A stretch of DNA of 64,000 nt from Galbula dea (lineage: Eukaryota > Chordata > Aves > Piciformes > Galbulidae). Location: positions 124,001-188,000 of the forward strand of contig VWZX01010095.1 of NCBI GenBank assembly GCA_013399015.1, given 5' to 3'. Numbering within the stretch: the first letter of the stretch is position 1; every line of letters begins with the position of its first letter. This document shows, in pieces, positions 34,556 through 46,425 of this stretch. The notes below the pieces were generated by a model, which was not told where the DNA came from, made no database searches, and was given only the letters and a program-made list of their open reading frames with translations. A program made the translations under genes and the position numbers.

Positions 34556-37487
34556 CTTTGAATTCTCTAACTGGATATTTTTTAATCATCTCACCTTTAC
34601 ATTCTATCATAAGCATACAAAGAAGACCTTGAGCAACCTGATGTTACCTGGCATTTGGCCTTGCTTCTAGCAGGGGCAGGTTGACCAGAGCACTGAGAGC
34701 ACTCCTCTGGCAACTTAAAATTATTCACTATCTCTATGGCTTTCTGATGAGACAACTTCTACATACAGAATCTTATGTGGTAATATCTTGAATGTACCTC
34801 AGGGACCTGCTGAAGGCAGTCTAGAGTGAAGTGGAGGGACTGTGACCTCTGATGGCAGTCACATACATATCACTGTAAGTAGAGTGGGAGATCTGCAAGA
34901 AAAAGAAGGATCAATTCCAGCACAAACACATCTTCTTCTTCCACTTCAGAGCCAGGACTGGCCACATCAACCTGCCTGCAGAGAGCAAAGACCACACCAT
35001 GCCTATCTCTGCAGAGGAACTAGCTAGAACAAATAGAATAAACAAGTAGCATGAACTACTGTTAGTTATCAAACTCTCAGTCTCCTTTTCTCTCACCTTT
35101 TGCTACTGTAGTTCTACACTGAACACCTCACCACCACCCCAAACACAATATTCTGACCCCATCATTTACAGTAAGTAGAAGATACACAGTACCTCACACT
35201 TCCTATTGCCTCCACAAGCACACCAAACCTCTTCCCTCAGACCAGGCCTGCTTAAAACCCACCCTGCCAATGTTTTAGCTGTGGTCAATTAAACACTACT
35301 CTGCCCTGGGAGGCAACACCATTACTCACAGATGCTCAGTCGACTGCAAAACAAAAGGAGACTGTCACAGGCTTGTGGGTGTTTGACAACCTGCTCTGCA
35401 GAGCTGGGAATGCAGGGCTGAGCACAGTCCAGTTCAGCTCCTGGGATGTCTGATTGCTTTTATGCTGTTATCATGGAGATGTCATCTTCTCTGTAATTAA
35501 ACCTCTGCATTGTTAAACAGTGGCTGCTTTACTATTTACAAAAGCAGTGCATTGAATTGCTCATGATGCTATTCTCTGGAAGTATTTTGATGATTTGACA
35601 TATTTTAATTAGCTCCAAACTAGCATTCTTCTTGTTATTGACTCTGCCAGAAAGAAGTTCTTACATCTAGAACAGCAGCAACTGCCTGGGATTACAAGGG
35701 ATCACTGTTTATCTGTCCTGTATCTGCCCAGCATCTCAAAGATGTCCATTTTATTCTTTCACAGTCTGTCAAAACTGAGCTGTACCAAATCATTCAGCAA
35801 AAACAGACAGGTTTTCTCTCTTCATCTGCAGATAGCTGTGCTTATCAGGTTTTACCAAAGTTTCAAAGCCCATTTCTAAAGCACAACTGGAAGGTCACTG
35901 ATGCCTTTAGACTGAGTCCATCCACCTGTAGCAAAGGTAAAGGCAAACTGCAGCTTCCAAACCACCTGACTGTAACATCAGCTCTCTTGTTGTCAGCCCA
36001 GATGAAAATGGCCAAGAAAAAATCAAGGTCAGATATTGACACAGCACCCACCCCCTGCTGTCTCCATCTCTCCTTATTAGAAGAGGTTTTGTGGTTTGTT
36101 TCTGCCTGAAGTTTATCCTGGTCACAGACACTGAGGTTGGTTGGGAGTGACAGCACACCCAAGGAGCTAAAAGCAGTCTCCCACTAACACTCCCTCTCCA
36201 TTGATCCCTATCCATGCCCCTGCATGCAAATGTTTTTCTTTCCCTGACTTTACAGTCTATCAATTTGTATCAATTTGTGGGAAACCACTCTGGGCATCTA
36301 CCCAATCCAGCTAACATGCACAGGAAATCTTGCCTATTTTGAATAAGGTTCCAGAAGTCATTCTGATTGTTTTCTCCAGTTCTCTGGCACCATATTTTGA
36401 TCTCTTCTAGATGCATCAAGGTTTCTATCACTACAAGGAGGCTGGGTTGTTCCCAGACACACTAGACACTTTGCTCCTTAAGCAGGGGAAGCTTTAAGGC
36501 AGGGTTAGGTTCCACGGGCAGAAATGTAGGAGGATGATGAATTGTATGGCTCAGGCTTTTGGGTTTGTTTCCCTGATGAACACCCTTTAAACTTCTGGGT
36601 AGGAGAAGACTTTGCTGAAACTTATAGGTGACATTAACACAACAGAGTTCAAATGTCACTGCTGGAAATTTCTGCCTTTAACTTTGCTCTCTTTCTCTCC
36701 CTGGGTATATGTATTTTAAACAGGCCCATGTTTAGGGGGTTTTTTCTCTCTTTATGTAATTGGCAGTTTTCGTGCCAAAAATGTTGTGTTAAATAAAGAA
36801 TTAGAAAAGCTGCAGAGAAGTAAGCTCTAAGAAATCATTACAGTAGCATTGGTTTTGCCTTCACTGCATGAAAATATTTACCATGACATCATTTTCCCTT
36901 AAGGTTTAAGTTAGTTTTACAACACCAAATGGAAAGGCTCTGCTCATTCAGGGATAAAACAGCTCTTTGTTCCCTTTTTCCAGCTACATTTTATTTTTAA
37001 TTAATTCTCCTTCACCTTCTTCCAATCTCTTCACTGCCTATGCTGGATCCTCATTTATCATCCCCAAAACCTTCCCTAGGTGCCACCCCCAGCTAGCTCA
37101 CCAGATTTCTTACAGTAGCATCCCCAAAGTGTTTCCCAATCTTACACACATGTTCACACTAAGACAATGTGAACTTCTTTCTTGTTACAAACACTGTTGT
37201 AAACAACAATGATGCAATTATTAAAACACAAACCCACTCAATTATAAACATGCATGGTAGATTCACTGAAGAGTACCTGAAACCTTGAAACTTTGCCTTC
37301 TCACCTGAAATGCCATTTGCCTTCACCAGAAACATCCTTTACACACCTAACTGCTACCAACTCTGTCTCTTTATCAAATCTCCACACCCCAGGCTGCTTT
37401 ATTTAAAAATTCATTTAACAAAAGCTTCCTTACATGTGACCTTTGACATGAGATAAGTAGATCATGCTAAATGATTAGAATCTTCCT

Positions 37488-37498
37488 CCCCCCCCCCC
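37488..37498. repeat. Poly-C run (11 C)
   Basis: Uninterrupted C homopolymer preceded by TCCT. It is prone to length errors in sequencing and to length polymorphism. Confidence 0.9.
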
Positions 37499-40157
37499 AT
37501 CCTTAAAACAGCCTAAATGCCATGAAGCAGCTTCAGGGATGTTCCCCAAAGAAAAGCACTGCAGAATCCCCCAAAGAACTGCACTACAGCTCAGGGCTGT
37601 AGCAATTCGGGTCCTCTTTTACCCTAGCTTTGGAGCTGTGTTAGCCACCACAGTAGCCCAGAAGGATGGAAACATACAATTCTCACCTTCCCATTGCTGT
37701 CTCTCAGGAGCAGGATGGAATCTGCCTCAGTGCCTGCCCACACACCAATCTGCAGTAAAAGAACAGCAGCAACATTTTTATGACACTCTGGTGTAAAATC
37801 AATTAGTTATTTCTCTGTCAATCTGTAGTTCCCTGTTTTAAAAGGCAACACAATTCATTCCTTTAGATGATGATTGAAGACAACATTTAGCTAGAAAGCC
37901 CAAAAGCCTTTTGTGAATTATCTGGGCTGCAAGCACTTAGCTGCTCTGCTTTCCCCTTAACTCAGTTCTTTCTCCATAGGCAAGGTTCCTAACTCAGGAA
38001 AAATGTTCTTCCTGTGTCATTCTTCAAAATTAAGCTAATATAATATCAAGTTTATCAGTGTTCATTGAAATGCTACAGAAAAGCTAGTAAGGGGCTGGCC
38101 ATCAAGCTAATAGCAATAATATATATTCCTTCTCTCTCTAAGGATCTGCAGTGGACAGAGTGGCAGCTGGTAACAGATGTGCTGTTTGGATCAGCATCTG
38201 AACAGAGTAGGGCTCTAAGTAAAAGTGCAATCTAAAGTGCTAATGTGTTGTGTTCATCACTCTAAGGGCTGGATTTCCATCCCAGTGACACTGCTGAATG
38301 GAAGACAGAAATCATGCTAGACTGGCTCCAGCAATGTGATGTCCCTCTGGATCTGACCTCTGTGCAGAGAAGGAGCTCCACCAGCTGACTGCTACTGAGG
38401 CCAGGGGTTCTGAGCACCTCTGGTTCTATCTAAAGTTCTGATAACTTGGGCAGTATGCAGCAGGTTGGAAATGTGAGGAATGGGAACTGAAGACTACTTT
38501 GGCCATGTAGATCTCATTGCCTGCAGAGGGAACATGCCACTGAGAATAAAATTCCTGCTTTGAGTACTCTGTGTATCTACTGTCTTGTCTATGGGGTGAG
38601 ATTATTGTCTGCTTTCACAGCCCTAGAGAAGGCTGAAAGCCTTTTGTTGCTTTTCAAACCTACCTGAAACACCATCAGTCCAAAGGCATAGAGTGAACTG
38701 GGAACTTTCTGAACTTGTCTCTTGTTGAGAAGAGGGAAAACTCTTAATTCTTGAAGGAATTTCAAAAGGCAAGACAGGCTGCTTGAAAAATTATGTTTGT
38801 TTGAGATATTGGGTTTGGTTTACATTTCTTCTTCTAAGTTTGTTGTTCTGTTGGGGTTTTTTTTACTATAGCAAACTAGAAAGAGACAAACTTTTCCAGA
38901 AGGGAAGTCTTGTCATTTCTCAGCTAGAAGATCAGTAATAGGCAATTTTGAATGTCAGGGGCTATATATAGATACCACACATGCTTTGATAGGTCCACAC
39001 AGTGCACAGAGTCTCTTCCTGACCAAGGTTAAGCTATTATTTCCCTTACTCACCCATTTCACAACAAAGTCTCCTAATTTCTCTTGAGGAATGTTTGGTT
39101 TTTTTTTCTTTTTCAAGCCAGACATTTGTGTTTTGAGTATTGATTGGAAAAGGTGCCAGGAGGTTTTTCTCCCTTAATTGCAGAGGAAGGCACAACAGCT
39201 TCTTCTGACAAACAATTTTTAAGTAGCTAATGTTAGGAAAGAGCAGTTTTAGTTCATTTAACTAGTAGGCACATTCATTTCATCAGTTATGCTTTCATTA
39301 GAAAAGATATTCCTGTAATGCCTTAGTGGAGCCTCTCATTCATTTGGATCTATTTAAACATTCTGGACAGACATCATCAGAGCAGCACCAAAAAGAGAGA
39401 TCAGACATCAAACAGGTGACTGAGTGGAGGGACAGGGGCAATAAAATTCAGAAAATGCCCCCAGACAGCAATCAGGCTGAGACACACAGTCTTTGGGTGT
39501 TGAACATCACAGGAGCATCTTCCCTGTGTTTCAGCAAGTGAAACCTGGCTCTTTCCCTATTCATGTATTCCACCTAAAAGGGAGAGCAGCGAGAAGCTCT
39601 GATGGTTGGAGCGAGTTGCTCAACAGTAACTAACCGAACACAGAATTACTGCTGGCTGAAACACTGCATTACAAAGACCTGAGAAGTTGCTACAGGTTCA
39701 AAGGTTTAGGGAGAAATCTGCTCTTTTTGGAGAAACTGCGACATCTGCTGGTTTTTGACCAAAAAAACCCCTAGAAATACTTCATTAGAGACTGCAAAAG
39801 AGGCATCATCTGTGAGGGCAGCACTCTGGCTTTGGATACGCAGCTGGTGGTCAGAGCATTGCAAGGGCTCAAGGGAGAAGCTGTGTTTTTGGAAAGCCAG
39901 CGAAGTCCTCGATGGGGAAAAAGAATTTGAAAGCCAGCTTCATAGGAAGGCTTCACAAAACATCACAGATCACTGGAGTCTGACAGAATTGCTCTCAAGA
40001 TGTAGGAATTCAATATTCAGAAACAAAATCTAAGCAGAATTTCCTGTGTTTTCCTCTTGCTCTCCTGTTAGTGTGTAGATATAGATACCCTATAGTGTAT
40101 AGATACAGACACTTCAACACTGCATCCAGGCACAGAAACTCTTCAGTTCTGTAATGG

Positions 40158-40229
40158 GAAGCAATAACATTGCAGGGAGAAGCAACAACATTGCAGAGAG
40201 AAGCAACAACATTGCAGAGAGAAGCAACA
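40158..40229. repeat. 21-bp minisatellite, about 3.4 copies
   Basis: The unit GAAGCAACAACATTGCAGAGA is repeated at 40158-40178, 40179-40199 and 40200-40220, with a partial fourth copy to 40229. The first copy differs at two positions from the later two. Because 21 is a multiple of 3, the minus-strand frame 40258-40010 shows a seven-residue repeat (VASLCNV type). I see no other sign that this frame is a real protein. Confidence 0.95.
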
Positions 40230-40831
40230 GAGATCAGCCAGTTGTAAATAATTTTCACTAAAGGTATTTACTGATCATATTTACTAATTAGGTAAACCAA
40301 CATCACAAGGCACTAAGAACACTGGCCTGTTCTCAGCTACCTATATTTAAATCAATGCTAAAACCAGAATTACCATGCATATGATCTTTAAAGACATGTC
40401 ACTTACCCCAGGCAAAGGAACATCAGTTCCACAGGCCCTGACTCTCTCAGCAGAATGCAATTCACACCCAAATGCTTGCACATCTCCCAGCAACAGCTGC
40501 CTTCCTTCAGCTGTGTGTGAAGTGAGCAGGAGCACCTCCATACCCCACTGTACAAGGAAAGGCAACACATAAATGGAGCCAGTTGCATTGTTAAGCATAA
40601 ACATGAACAATGAAACAAAAAGCTTTCCCTTGCACTTGGAGGTCAAAGGTCTGCACCTATTCTCCTCAGCTTAGAATAAAACTGAAACAACATTCAATGC
40701 CTTTATCAGCTCCAGTTTGGTTTGTTATTGAAGTATAATATAGCAGCCAAGGGCAGAGGGAGTCAGGTACAGCCAGAGATGATATTTTCTCATTCATTCA
40801 AAGCAGAGTGAATAAAAAGGCACATTGGTAA

Positions 40832-41050
40832 CTGGCAGCTGGTGTCATTGAGGAGCAGAGAGCTTTGCTGCAAACTCTGCTACTGTTTAACAGACCCCAG
40901 CAGCACGGGTTTCTAAACCAGGAAATTAACAGAAGGCTGCAAAGAATCGAATGTCTCCAACTGCACCTGTTGAGCACTCCAATAAATTCATCAGCATATT
41001 CTGCTACTCTTGCCACAGACCAGCTAAAACAGAAAGATGACAATGACTGA
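40832..41050 (+). other. Unassigned open segment, possible terminal exon or gene relic
   Basis: This is a 72-codon frame without an ATG, between a TAA and a TGA. It encodes a leucine/glutamine-rich, amphipathic stretch (VIEEQRALLQTLLLFNRPQQ, then INRRLQRIECLQLHLL) and a charged tail QLKQKDDND. It contains two CpGs in otherwise CpG-poor DNA. A CAG at 40836-40838 could be an acceptor but lacks a good pyrimidine tract. The composition looks more protein-like than most frames here, but I match it to no family. It could equally be chance, and the opposite strand is open over much of the same stretch. Confidence 0.2.
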
Positions 41051-43105
41051 ATGCCATCATCCAAGACACCAAATCAGGTTTCCCTGCATTCTTACCAACA
41101 ACTTCTCTTAAAAAAAAAATCCCAACAATAGGAGAAAAAAATCAGAAAGATTACCAAAAAAAAAAGCTGCTGCAAATGTCAGTACCCAGAATTGTAGCCA
41201 GATGTTCAGCAGGAAACCAGTCACCAGAAATCTGGAATTGGCATGGTTATATTTTGATGTAGAGTGCAAAGAACCCTTCCAAGGCAGAACTGGCAAAGTA
41301 CCAGCATCTGCTACCTGCTAATTAACACTTTAATCACAGCATCGCAGGTGGCTGAAACAGAACAATGCCAACCTGCAGCATACTGACACACCCCACCTCC
41401 TTCTTTTGGGAAGGATCTGGCTCCCTCCCTCCTCCCTGCAGGATCCATTCCAGAACTGTGTGTGGTGCTCTGCATTTGTCTGCTTCTTCATTGCCTTGAC
41501 AGCCAGTATTATAGTTATTTAGATGTTGTGTAACTGGATTAGTTAATGTTTGCACAGTGCTTTCAATATGGGAATTGCTATCCAGCTATTCAGTGTTACT
41601 ATTGCCATTAGGATGAACCTTAAAAGCATATTGAAGAAGACAGTGCTTAAGTTGAATAACCTCCTTGAAAGAGGGACAGTGAATCCATCAGATCTTGCCA
41701 GGATGTTGCAGTATCTGAAACAAATTATGCAAATTATGTCTGTTCTTGCAATAGGCACACATGCACATATGCATACTGTTTTATTTCAAAGGTCAGAACA
41801 CTGGTTTAACTAGACTTTGGTTTTATTTCTATAGGAAAAGAAAACACCCTACACCTTTAGTATATTACAGGTTTGATTAAGTCAAAATCAAATAGCTTGT
41901 CTCAATTACAATGTCAAGAAAACTAGCCTTGGAAATCAGAATTAATGATGTTCTTTTCTGTTGATCTGTCTGTCTCTATATTATATCTTGTACAGGCCAG
42001 ACTAGGATTTTAACTGTACAGAGAAATTAAGCAAAACAGTAGTATAAGTGCCATCATGACTCTAGAAGTTTGAGGACATAAATTACATAAATACAGGAAC
42101 CAAAATAAAAGTGCCTTTTCTAATTCCAGGAGAACAGTTAAGAAGAGTCATGTATTTCAGTATAAAACTGGGCATGTGATGGATTGTATCAGTATGACTA
42201 GGATACACTAATGCTTCACACTGGCTTAACTTCCTGCACCAGGGAGAATTATGTTGATTTGAAAAGCTCTGGAGTCAATCCAGTGAAAAAGAAAAATTCC
42301 ACCCATATGGACATAGATAATTCAAATCCTCCTAGAGATTTTATCTCAGGCAGAAAGGCTAACTAGAATAAAGTTTGCTGACTTCAAAGTCATCAGGATC
42401 CACTTACTTGGGAAAGAAACCTACAAAGCAAGAGTGGTGATAGCTAGGGTGGATATAAAGCAGGTATGTCTGCAGAGAGACAGAGGCAGGGCTTATAGTA
42501 ATGCATGGAAAATAAGGATAAACTTACTTATTAGAAGCCACTCCATTTCTTCCAGCTACAGCTTTTCATCTAATGAATGTTATCAGCTCTCTGTCCAATG
42601 CATGCTCCATTTAAAGAGATTGATAGATTCATCTTACTGAAGCAATAGCTTCACAGAACATGTCACATCTGATGGTGAGGCAAGTTCTCTTTACAGCTGA
42701 AATCAGATCAACTTTTAACACACAGCCTAGAGGTCTGAGCTCACTTTTATTTGTTCAGAGTTAGCTCTGAATGTACTGGAATTTATTCCATAATAAATGG
42801 AATTCTTGGGCCAGACAAGTTGGAAGTTATGAAAGAAGTTGGGTTGGGCTTGGTTAGCATTTAGTCTAATTTTTTGGGATTTAGGGTCCTGTCTTAAAAC
42901 CATTTCATGGGAGAAAATCTTGTGAACTGTACAGGAGCTTTCCTTAGGCTGGACACAGGCCATTTCTCTAGCTTGACTGTGAATGCATATTTCTGGCACA
43001 CTGGAGAGCAGGTACCAAAAAGGCAAGCAGCAGTGCACGTTAACCAGCAGAGAGTTCAGGCCCATACCATAATATTTTGAGACAAATGTGTATCATAGAA
43101 AACAG
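41051..43105. other. Unique non-coding DNA, no known gene
   Basis: A-rich runs lie at about 41109-41119 and 41155-41165. A 9-bp direct duplication CAAATTATG (41721-41738) contains an octamer ATGCAAAT. No gene or transposon was recognised. Confidence 0.45.
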
Positions 43106-43330
43106 CAGGAGTCATAGAATGGCCCAGGTTGGAAGGGACCTTAAGGATCATCCAGTTCCAACCCCCCTGCCACGGGCAGGGACACCACACAGTAGACCAG
43201 GTCATCCAGGGCCACATCCAGCCTGACCTTGAACACAGCCAGGGATGGGGCAGCCACAGCCTCTCTGGGCAACCTGTGCCAGTGCCTCACCACCCTCTGG
43301 GTGAAGAACCTCCTTCTAATCTCTAGTGCA
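43106..43330 (-). mobile_element. CR1 LINE 3' fragment with end of ORF2
   Basis: On the plus strand it opens CATAGAATGGCCCAGGTTGG AAGGGACCTTAAGGATCATC, the reverse complement of the CR1 3' terminus. Reading the minus strand, the upstream end encodes the C-terminus of ORF2 (RRRFFTQRVVRHWHRLPREAV, then APSLAVFK.RLDVAL), which still lies in one open frame (43335-43141) and looks like a comparatively young copy. It is 5'-truncated and has no promoter or ORF1. A second partial TCATAGAA unit just outside (43093-43100) suggests the terminal repeat was longer. Confidence 0.95.
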
Positions 43331-46300
43331 ATCATAGTGCCCTGCAGGCTGGGCTGAGGCTGCTCTCTGACAGACTGGCTTTCAGCAGTACCTGGTTGTC
43401 CCAGACATAACCGAGACTCTCAGGCCTTGAAGGACCTCAGTAACTGTTTATGCACAACTTTTTCTAACCTAACAGTACAGAAGAACTAAATGGGTTATTC
43501 TAAAAACACTTTAGTGCTAATGAGAGCTCTGTACAATGCAGCTTATAGCATGGTTTCTTTTGTGGCTGAAGGTCATGCCTCAATCAATTAAGGAAGGGTC
43601 TGGATGTTCTTCCAAATGCTTTTCATGAGTGATTTCAAACTGGGCTGAGGTAACCTCTGTCTTTTCCTTAGATTAAATACCCTGGTGCAGCAATGGGCTG
43701 TTGAAATTCAAGTCATATTTTCCATCCAATCTTCAGTGTTTCCTCAGCAGTGCCATCTGGGACAGGCAAATAGGAAAAGCAGTTAGCTGATCTTCTGCCA
43801 CCTTCAGTGAGATGAATGGATCTGTCACGGGAGAGGTCAGACAAGGTAGCTCCACAGCACTCTGGACTCACTGCCACAGGAGCAGGGGAATTATTTTAAT
43901 CTGAAAACTTTTCTTCCAGCTTTTCAATTTAGCAAACAGCTACCTTTAGCAGGAACTATGCACAGGAGCCCACATTTGGAAGCTGTGCATCAGCCAGTCC
44001 CCAAGCTGTGCTAATTGATGCTTAGAGAGTCTCACTGGGGGTACAGTTCCCCTTTCCTGTTCTCCTTCTTTCTCTCCAACCCTTTCTATCTGCACCAAGA
44101 ACCAGAGATTTTCAAATTCCCAAAGTGCATTAGAGTGCTGCAACTGTCCAGTGATGCCTAGCTCTTGTGCCAGCCCAGAAGAAAGCAGTTTCTCTTTGAA
44201 TAGCTGCTGAAGGAGAAATCCAGCACTTTATCCCATTTAAATGCAGGAAGCTGTCTCCTGGCAGCCCACTGATTTACACTCTGTGTTGCATCATCAGTCT
44301 TGTCTTCTGAAAATGCACAGAAAGCAGCAAGAGTGAAAGCCCAAGTATCAAAAGGAACTTTATAGGCAACAAATTGACCTGTTATTAGTGCAGGTGGCCT
44401 TGAGCTTCACATCCCATCAACCATGTGCTTGTCAGTATGTCTGACCGAGAAGGTGGCTGCAGTCTTCTTCTTTGGAGCTGCCACACCATGCCCTCTTGAG
44501 CACCCCTTTTCCTCTGACAATAATCATTTGGCCTCCATTAGATAAGCATGAGCAAAAGCATGATAAGGTGATTAAAAACACAAGGAGTGTTGTGGGTGTT
44601 TCACCAGGTATTTGTTTTGTGTAAGATACTTTCAGAGAGGGGGAAAAAATTAGCTTAACATGGACTTTGTAAAGGAACATTATGTAAGCTTCCCACATGC
44701 ATAGAGTGCAGTTTATTTCCAGCCTTAAGAGAAAGACTTTTGTTCCCTTCCCTACCCTTCACATCTATATGGATTCAGTGGGTATGTGACGGTGTCACAC
44801 ACCAAAAGGCAGCACCACCACCAAGAATATTTCTGCAAACATTACACCCCAGGAAGACTAAGTCCCTTGCCAGTGCCCAGTGCCCTCAGAGGGGTTACTC
44901 TCTGAGTAGAGGCAGTGAGAGCTTCCAATACCATTAATTATCCAGAAATAGTGCTCATAGTGCACAGATGCAGTGCTTAAGATGAGGTCTCTGTCTAAAA
45001 ACTATGAAGGAGCTTGGAAGTAAAAGCTGTGTTCACCACTTAACACTTACTAGCCACAATGGTTAAAAAGCTTTATCCTCCTGATGGTGAACTCAAAACT
45101 TTAAGGAATTGTTAGCTGATACATTTGACAAGAGATTTTACAGAATGACCTTCCTCAAAATGTAGGTGAACAACAAGAAATAAATGAGGGTTTTAGGGGA
45201 CAAACAATAATAGCTACATTTTTCACTGCACTTCCCACACTTCCAATATTTCCTGTTGCTTGCAAACCCCACAGTAACAGAGCTGTTTCAGCTGTTGAGT
45301 TCTGCTTAATGACTTTCCTCATTAGACTACTAAAGCCAGGTGGGGGGTGTGGAAATCCACTTCATGGGGAATTTTATTATCTTTTGGCATTATGCAGATA
45401 GTCTCAATTAATCTTAGAGTAATGAGGATTTTGGAAAGCAAAGGTTGCAGTGAATGTTTGATGAAATAACAGTATGTCAACAGTCTAAACATGGCTTGAT
45501 TATGGAAATGAAATCTGGGTAGGGAAATCAACTATTAAAGCATAAAAAATACCTAATTAAATGGAAGCCATGCATTAAATTCTCCTTATTCTCTACCCAA
45601 GAATCCATTCTCAAGTTCTATTTAAGCAGTATTACACAGCACCATGTCATTAAAAATCTACTACCACCTTCAACTCCTGAAAGGCATCCCACTTTTAACA
45701 GGAAATAGCAGCCCACCTCAGAGATGTTCAGTAACTGGAAGAAATAGTTTCACTCTCAAAATGTATTTGAGGTTTCGTGTTCAGCATACAGAAACCAGAG
45801 CTGATCTCAAGAGAAAGCCAAAGCAATAAGACAATGCATTCCCAAGCACATGAAGTATTTACACATCTTCTAGGTAGAAGAGGAAATGCTCTCAGCTCCT
45901 GAGTGTTTCATCAACACAGGCAGGAATATTCATATTTCATGAGGTTTACACCCAAAAACTCATCATCTGCTTATTATTTGCTCTGAGCCACTCTCCCAGT
46001 TAACACTTTTCAGTAATTGAAACCCAAATCAGAATTAAAAAAACCCCAAATTGCACATGATTTACATTTACAAAAGATCTGAATGGAAGAAAGTCAGGCT
46101 GCAGATAGCACAGGGACTAAGGGCAATGCTTGCCCTTAGGATTCAAACCCTGTGGAGGGAGACATTGTGTCTTTGAAATACCTCAGAGCCCAAGTCCTGG
46201 TGTAGAGCAGAAGGAGATTTCCTGACAGATGCTCACAGCTGGAGCTGTGGAATACCAGCACTGAAAGAAAAACACAGAGGTAGTTTATTTGGTTAAAAAC

Positions 46301-46335
46301 AAGTTTTCCATGGACCAGTCACCATTGTTTACACT
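43331..46335. other. Unique non-coding DNA, no gene seen
   Basis: There are no frames above 90 codons, no repeats I recognise and no RNA structure I can support. Confidence 0.5.
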
Positions 46336-46425
46336 TGATCACAGAATTACCAAGGTTGGAAGAGACCTCCAGGATCATGAAGTCCAACCATCAACCTATC
46401 TGTCATCTAAAACCATGTCCCTAAG
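46336..46425 (-). mobile_element. CR1 LINE 3' terminus, very short
   Basis: The plus strand reads ATCACAGAATTACCAAGGTT GGAAGAGACCTCCAGGATCA, then AGTCCAACCATCAACCTATC, the reverse complement of the extreme CR1 3' end. The rest of the element is missing; the far boundary fades at about 46425. Confidence 0.9.

Larger units (their letters stand above)
32406..40157. other. Unique non-coding DNA, no known gene
   Basis: A T-rich tract lies at about 32570-32590, a (TA)n pair at 34529-34555 and an 11-base C homopolymer at 37488-37498. AT-rich stretches with TAATTA or TTTAATTA cores (about 35490-35640 and 36700-36930) have the look of conserved non-coding DNA. ORFs in this interval are short and patternless. 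Confidence 0.45.

Noticed and set aside
43141..43335. 64-codon minus-strand frame with good protein texture
   Set aside because: Not a host gene: it is the C-terminal end of CR1 ORF2 inside a LINE fragment.
46130..46160. GGATTCAAACCCTG resembling a tRNA B box
   Set aside because: No matching A box or cloverleaf could be folded around it.
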